A stretch of DNA of 48,642 bases from Marinilabiliaceae bacterium (GTDB taxonomy: Bacteria; Bacteroidota; Bacteroidia; Bacteroidales; Marinilabiliaceae). Every line of letters starts with the position of its first letter. The first letter of the stretch is position 1. Positions 44,775 to 48,642 of this stretch are shown here, piece after piece. The stretch spans positions 1-48,642 of the forward strand of contig JABUTU010000097.1 in NCBI GenBank assembly GCA_021443545.1. Direction: 5' to 3'. The notes beneath the pieces are model-generated. The model was not told the DNA's origin and did no database searches. It saw only the letters and a program-made list of their open reading frames with translations. The position numbers were made by a program, and so were the translations under genes.

Positions 44775-45914
44775 CTATTCTTTATTGTAGTATGCCTCAA
44801 GGGCTTTTGCCTCGCTCAGGGTGAGGTGTGTCACAGCACCATGTTTCTGAGCTGTGAAGTTGGTACGTGTCATCGGACATCCCTCTTCGTCGAAGTACCC
44901 TATTGGCTTAAAGGTCTGGAAATCGGTTGTCTCCACAAAGCCGAAGTTGGACGGACGGCGATGGTAGTTGTCGTACATGAGTATCCATCGCTCTTCGCCG
45001 ATGCGTTTCCAGCAGTTCGGTGCTTCGTGTATCTCGGGCTCACCATCGTAGTAGTTGTCGTCGAAGGTGTAGGGGCCGGTCACCTTGCTGCTCGTGGCAT
45101 GCTTAGGTGTGGCAGATGCTTCGTGGCTGACCACAAAGAGGTGGTACAGGTCGCCCGCCTTGATGATGTCGGAGTCGATGACGGTGTACATAGGCATCCC
45201 CTTTTCGTTGTTTGGCGACTGGAAGAGGATCTTAGGCTCGGAGATGAGCTCCGTGAAGTCGTCGTTGACATAGGCGTAATAGATGACGCACATATCGTTA
45301 TGCATGCGCACGGTGAAGTGTATCATGATATGTCCCGCCTCGTAGTCATACACAATCTCCGGTGCCCAGACGCATCCCGCCTCGCTCCATGGATATGGGT
45401 TGCCCTCGGCGTCGATGAGCCCTGTCGGCGAGGTGAAGGGGGCAAAGTCGATGGTCGTATGACTCCAGTGGAGCAGGTCGTCCGACCTCATCAGGACTAA
45501 GGAGTGGTTATTGCCCCAGCCATACATCTCGGCATCGCGCTCAAACTGTGTCGTGCGATATTCCGATATCTTGGCAAAACGCTCGTTGCCCGCAAAGGCC
45601 TCGTTGGCAAAGATGTGAAGGTCGGTCATGGCAACATAGAAACTGCCGTTGGGCGCGCGGAAGATATGGGGGTCTCGTATGCCATGCTGCGTGGCTATCG
45701 TGTCGCCACTCACAACGGGCTTGTCGTCGTTGAGGGCTGTCCATTTATACCCGTCATAGCTGAGTGCCATGTGAAGCGAATGGTCCATGTCCTTGTGGTA
45801 GACCATGAGGTAGGCTCCCATATCCTCTTCGCCAATCGCTTTCTTCGTCTCTCTCTCCGTACATGCCGTCATGACACATAGTGAGGTGATTGCTGTGATA
45901 TATAATCTGTTCAT
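44775..45914 (-). CDS. GH43-like glycoside hydrolase, lipoprotein
   Basis: 379 residues, lipobox VMTAC. The five-blade propeller pattern is visible: D81 in GIRDPHIFRAP, a second acidic site near VIDSDI and a likely acid E in the EPEIHEAP stretch. GAYLMVYHKDMDHSLHMAL at the start and the EIVYDYEAGHIMIHFTV strand are typical. Members hydrolyse arabinose, xylose or galactose side chains. The N-terminal aspartate lies further from the start than usual, so the exact subfamily and specificity are unsettled. It is about 5.6 kb from the polysaccharide locus and transcribed on its own. Confidence 0.85.
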   Translation of the reverse strand: MNRLYITAITSLCVMTACTERETKKAIGEEDMGAYLMVYHKDMDHSLHMALSYDGYKWTALNDDKPVVSGDTIATQHGIRDPHIFRAPNGSFYVAMTDLHIFANEAFAGNERFAKISEYRTTQFERDAEMYGWGNNHSLVLMRSDDLLHWSHTTIDFAPFTSPTGLIDAEGNPYPWSEAGCVWAPEIVYDYEAGHIMIHFTVRMHNDMCVIYYAYVNDDFTELISEPKILFQSPNNEKGMPMYTVIDSDIIKAGDLYHLFVVSHEASATPKHATSSKVTGPYTFDDNYYDGEPEIHEAPNCWKRIGEERWILMYDNYHRRPSNFGFVETTDFQTFKPIGYFDEEGCPMTRTNFTAQKHGAVTHLTLSEAKALEAYYNKE

Positions 45915-45951
45915 ATTATTGATATTGTTGTTTGTCTCTCTCTTTAAATCA

Positions 45952-45973
45952 CAAAGATAGTTTTTTACTATCT
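45952..45973 (-). promoter_or_regulatory. -7 element and inverted repeat upstream of the GH43-like gene
   Basis: TATCTTTG on the minus strand (45952-45959) gives a leader of about 35 nt. Directly overlapping it is AGATAGT-TTTTT-ACTATCT (45955-45973), a perfect 7-bp inverted repeat where a repressor could sit. No -33 TTG is present. Confidence 0.42.
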
Positions 45974-46123
45974 AAATTATTGTCCTTATCTTGTTGCTCG
46001 TAATATTTTTTCTTACCTTAGCAGATGTGCTATGTGCGGTTTTCTCCGTTTTGGTGTGCGCATAGTATAATAATACTTGCATAAATAGCTAAATTCTATA
46101 TCTTATACAAATAATTAATAATT

Positions 46124-46957
46124 ATGAAAAGAGTCGTCTACTATTTACTATTCCTGCTTGTCGCCTTAAGTGCTTGCCAGTTGCGGGGAGGTGCCTCTTC
46201 TACCATCACGCCTGATGCTGAGGGGATTGTCTACAAGGATGATAATATCGAATTTCGTCAGATAGATGCAAATACATGGCACGGCAAGGGCAATCTGATG
46301 TATAGCGAGTCGGTCTATCTCGTTGCTGGCGAGGATGATGCTCTTCTCATCGATGCTGGTATGTATGTGCCTGGGTTGAAGGCTATTGCCGAGAAGATTG
46401 TTGGTAAGAAGACCACTCTGGTCATAACGCATGTCCATTCCGACCATACGGGAATCGCTGTCAACGAATGGGAATCGCTCTGGATGAACGCTGCCGATGA
46501 GGTTAATGTGGAGGCTTGTATGCCAAACTATCAGGGTAAAAAACAATATCTCCACGATGGTCAGATCTTCGACCTCGGTGGCCGTCAGATCGAGGTGCTC
46601 TTCGCTCCCGGTCATACCCCAGGTTCGACTCTCTTAATCGACAAGGAGGCCCACTACGGCTTCAGCTCCGACGCCTTCGGTTCATCTAATCTGCTCGTCT
46701 TCACCGACCTATCAACGGTCTCGTCTTCATGCTCACGCACACTGCGATTCGTCGAAAAGTATGGTCTGACACATTTCTATCCAGGTCATTTCGGCGGCGA
46801 GAATATCGAGACACCTAAGCGAATTGACGATATCAGAGCGCTGTGCGATAGCGTGCTCGCTGGAACAAAAGAGTATCAGAGCGAAATAAATGTTCTCAAC
46901 CACCTCGTGAAGGGCGAGGGAATCACTATTCGTTTCAATGCCCCCCAGATCCGATAG
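46124..46957 (+). CDS. Metallo-beta-lactamase-fold lipoprotein
   Basis: 277 residues, lipobox ALSAC. Metal site THVHSDHTG, then APGHTPGS, GFSSDAFGS and FYPGHFGGENI, matching the order of ligands in the family. The envelope location suggests a hydrolase of an extracellular or periplasmic substrate, such as a lactone, phosphodiester or beta-lactam-like ring. It is unrelated in detail to the cytosolic metallo-hydrolase at 40131. The stop lies only 3 bp from the converging MATE exporter stop. Confidence 0.88.
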   Translation: MKRVVYYLLFLLVALSACQLRGGASSTITPDAEGIVYKDDNIEFRQIDANTWHGKGNLMYSESVYLVAGEDDALLIDAGMYVPGLKAIAEKIVGKKTTLVITHVHSDHTGIAVNEWESLWMNAADEVNVEACMPNYQGKKQYLHDGQIFDLGGRQIEVLFAPGHTPGSTLLIDKEAHYGFSSDAFGSSNLLVFTDLSTVSSSCSRTLRFVEKYGLTHFYPGHFGGENIETPKRIDDIRALCDSVLAGTKEYQSEINVLNHLVKGEGITIRFNAPQIR

Positions 46958-46960
46958 GTA

Positions 46961-48310
46961 TCAGTATTTATAACGCTTCCTGTAATATAACAGCAGAAAT
47001 ACTGTCAGACAGGTGGCTATGAACTCGCCTACAACAACCGACCACCAGATGCCCTCGATTCCAAGCAGATAGGGTAGAAGCATAACACTGCCAGCCTCAA
47101 AAATGACAGTGCGCGAGAGGGCTATCAAACTCGAAACAGGTCCGTTGTTGAGGGCTGTGAAGAGGGCTGAACCCAAGGTGTTGACTCCCGCAAAAAGCAG
47201 AAAAATCATATAGATGCTGAGCGCATGCGCCGACAAGGCTTGCAGCGCAGGGTCGTAGCTGACAAAAAAGCCAGCTATCTCATTGGTGAATAGCTGCGCT
47301 ATGGCAACCATGAGCAGACTCGCACTCCCGATGATGCAGAGACTCTTGACATACAAGCTGTGTAGCTCAGTATGGTTCTTTGCTCCATAATGAAAACTTA
47401 TCACAGGGGCTATGCCTATGCTGTAGCCTATGAAGACAGAGCAGAAGATAAAGGCAAAATACATGATGATGCTATAGGCTGAGACGCCATTCTCTCCACT
47501 CCATCGTATCAGCTGATACATGTAAAGCATACTCACTATCGATATCGATATATTCATCAGATACTCCGATAGTCCGTTCGAACAGACCTTCAGCAACGCA
47601 CGAAAATCGATGTAGGGTCTGCCGAGATAGAGCTTGTCGGATGAGCCTCGTGAACCTACTCCGATGAAGTAGATCAGGGGTAATACCGATGCTACTATGC
47701 AGGCTATGCCACTCGCCCATGCCGCTCCCTCCAAGCCCCACCCAAAGATGGCTATGAAGATGTAGTCGAGCAGGGCATTCGTGCATCCCGCAAGTATCGT
47801 TATCCACATACCCCAACGGGGTTTCTCGGCGGTCACAAGAAACGACTGAAAAAAGACCTGAAAGACGTAGGCCGGTAGTATGTAGAGCAGAATGCGCGCA
47901 TAGAGGCAACACTGCTCAATCATATCGCCCTCAGCTCCAAGAAATATGGCGACACGACGGACCATCAGATGGCCCAGCAGCGATACCACAACTGAGATGA
48001 TGAAGGTCGCATAGACAAGGAACGAGAATATGCCTCGTGCCCTGACAGCATCTCCCTCTCCTAATATCTTCGCAACAAGGGCACTGCCTCCAGTGCCAAA
48101 CATAAACCCTAATGCCCCTATTATAGCAACGTAGGGCCAGATGAGGTTGAGCGCAGCAAAGGAAACCGTCCCAACAAAATTCGAGACCATAATGCCATCA
48201 ACAACACTGTAAATCGAGAGAAAGAGCATCATCGTGATGCTCGGCCATGTAAAGCAAAATATATGCCGGTATGTAAAGTGGTCGGATAGTTCTATTGGTT
48301 TCTGTCCCAT
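46961..48310 (-). CDS. MATE-family multidrug exporter
   Basis: 449 residues from ATG at 48310 (MGQKPIELSDHF). A TTG start at 48334 would fall at the predicted transcription start, so the later ATG is better. About 12 membrane helices in two related halves are visible (for example SVVDGIMVSNFVGTVSFAAL in the first half; the second half carries GIAPVISFHYGAKN, a MATE-like pattern). MATE proteins export drugs or metabolites using a sodium or proton gradient. Its substrate is unknown. Confidence 0.95.
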   Translation of the reverse strand: MGQKPIELSDHFTYRHIFCFTWPSITMMLFLSIYSVVDGIMVSNFVGTVSFAALNLIWPYVAIIGALGFMFGTGGSALVAKILGEGDAVRARGIFSFLVYATFIISVVVSLLGHLMVRRVAIFLGAEGDMIEQCCLYARILLYILPAYVFQVFFQSFLVTAEKPRWGMWITILAGCTNALLDYIFIAIFGWGLEGAAWASGIACIVASVLPLIYFIGVGSRGSSDKLYLGRPYIDFRALLKVCSNGLSEYLMNISISIVSMLYMYQLIRWSGENGVSAYSIIMYFAFIFCSVFIGYSIGIAPVISFHYGAKNHTELHSLYVKSLCIIGSASLLMVAIAQLFTNEIAGFFVSYDPALQALSAHALSIYMIFLLFAGVNTLGSALFTALNNGPVSSLIALSRTVIFEAGSVMLLPYLLGIEGIWWSVVVGEFIATCLTVFLLLYYRKRYKY

Positions 48311-48338
48311 CTCTGTTTGATGTGTCTCGTTCAAACAA

Positions 48339-48368
48339 CAAAGTTAGCTCTTAACATGATATCAGCAA
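48339..48368 (-). promoter_or_regulatory. Promoter of the MATE gene
   Basis: On the minus strand TTG (48366-48368), 19 bp, TAACTTTG (48339-48346), a full match. Start near 48333 leaves a leader of about 20 nt before ATG 48310. Confidence 0.75.
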
Positions 48369-48373
48369 GGATT

Positions 48374-48470
48374 TTTCGTTGTCTTCGTTATTTTCATTTT
48401 CAATATAACAATATAACAATATAACGATATAACGAAATAACGCAATAAATAATTAACGCAATAACGATAA
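48374..48470. repeat. Octamer-period intergenic block 6
   Basis: CAATATAA repeated three times, then CGATATAA, CGAAATAA and CGCAATAA at exact 8-bp steps, followed by a looser AATTAACGCAATAACG run. It lies in the divergent gap between the MATE gene and the next secreted protein. Confidence 0.82.
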
Positions 48471-48498
48471 AATAATAACAACAAAACAAAACTTTCTC

Positions 48499-48506
48499 TA
48501 TTTTTG
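48499..48506 (+). promoter_or_regulatory. Possible -7 element for the gene running off the window
   Basis: TATTTTTG matches TAnnTTTG, about 80 bases upstream of the ATG. No TTG is found 19-21 bp upstream. Confidence 0.32.
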
Positions 48507-48585
48507 TCATCGAATTCGACTCATCGAAGAAGGAGCCGATGCGGTGGAATATTGAAAGAATAAAGTAACTTAAATAAATATGATA

Positions 48586-48642
48586 ATGAAACAACTTTTA
48601 TTTTCAGTCGCAGCACTTTTTGCGACACTTTGTGCAACAGCG
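48586..48642 (+). CDS. Start of a secreted protein (cut off by the window end)
   Basis: Only 19 codons are visible, MKQLLFSVAALFATLCATA, which is a typical signal peptide (basic start, hydrophobic core, small-residue end). An ATG at 48580 is also in frame. Nothing can be said about the mature protein. Confidence 0.7.
   Translation, partial: MKQLLFSVAALFATLCATA

Noticed and set aside
44742..45500. 252-residue ORF opposite the GH43-like gene
   Set aside because: It is a shadow frame of a recognisable glycoside hydrolase and starts inside that gene's terminator.

Overview
The window looks like chromosomal DNA of a member of the order Bacteroidales, probably a gut or rumen plant-polysaccharide degrader. 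The evidence is a SusC/SusD pair, a hybrid two-component sensor, Bacteroidetes-type promoters (TTG, 19-21 bp, TAnnTTTG), two C-termini that resemble type IX secretion sorting domains, and many signal peptidase II lipoproteins. I cannot name the genus. I found no phage genes, transposase or CRISPR array.

Layout. 1-245: tRNA-Thr and tRNA-Gly with a terminator. 293-4247: a chemoreceptor converging on a CbbX/SpoVK-like AAA+ ATPase. 4453-6169: three small minus-strand genes and a roughly 100-nt structured RNA with its own promoter and terminator, my best candidate for 6S RNA. 6228-8669: ffh and folD. 8943-15381: a secreted CotH-type protein, a small secreted protein and a TonB-dependent receptor. 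15494-22064: a small membrane protein, two paralogous lipoproteins that are each internally duplicated, an outer-membrane barrel protein and a MltF-like lytic transglycosylase.

22105-39215 is a polysaccharide utilization locus: a hybrid two-component regulator on the minus strand, then SusC, SusD, a three-repeat surface lipoprotein, a CE1-type esterase and two GH3 glycosidases on the plus strand. The regulator should sense an oligosaccharide in the periplasm and switch on the operon. SusC/SusD and the lipoprotein should bind and import glycan, the esterase should remove acyl groups, and the GH3 enzymes should trim terminal sugars. No backbone-cutting endo-glycanase is present, so the locus probably works with enzymes encoded elsewhere.

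39224-48642 holds an AT-rich Abi-like HEPN protein, a metallo-beta-lactamase-fold protein coupled to an RluA-type pseudouridine synthase, a DUF4143-type ATPase beside a 33-bp tandem array, an AlaX-like tRNA-editing protein, a GH43-like lipoprotein, a second metallo-beta-lactamase-fold lipoprotein, a MATE exporter and the first codons of a secreted protein.

The features least explained by known families are: six intergenic blocks with an 8-bp CGwwATwA-like period; the 33-bp tandem array whose edge supplies the -33 element of the ATPase promoter; the two lipoproteins carrying four copies of one roughly 200-residue domain; and the structured RNA at 5587-5687. All assignments were made by reading; no database search was run.
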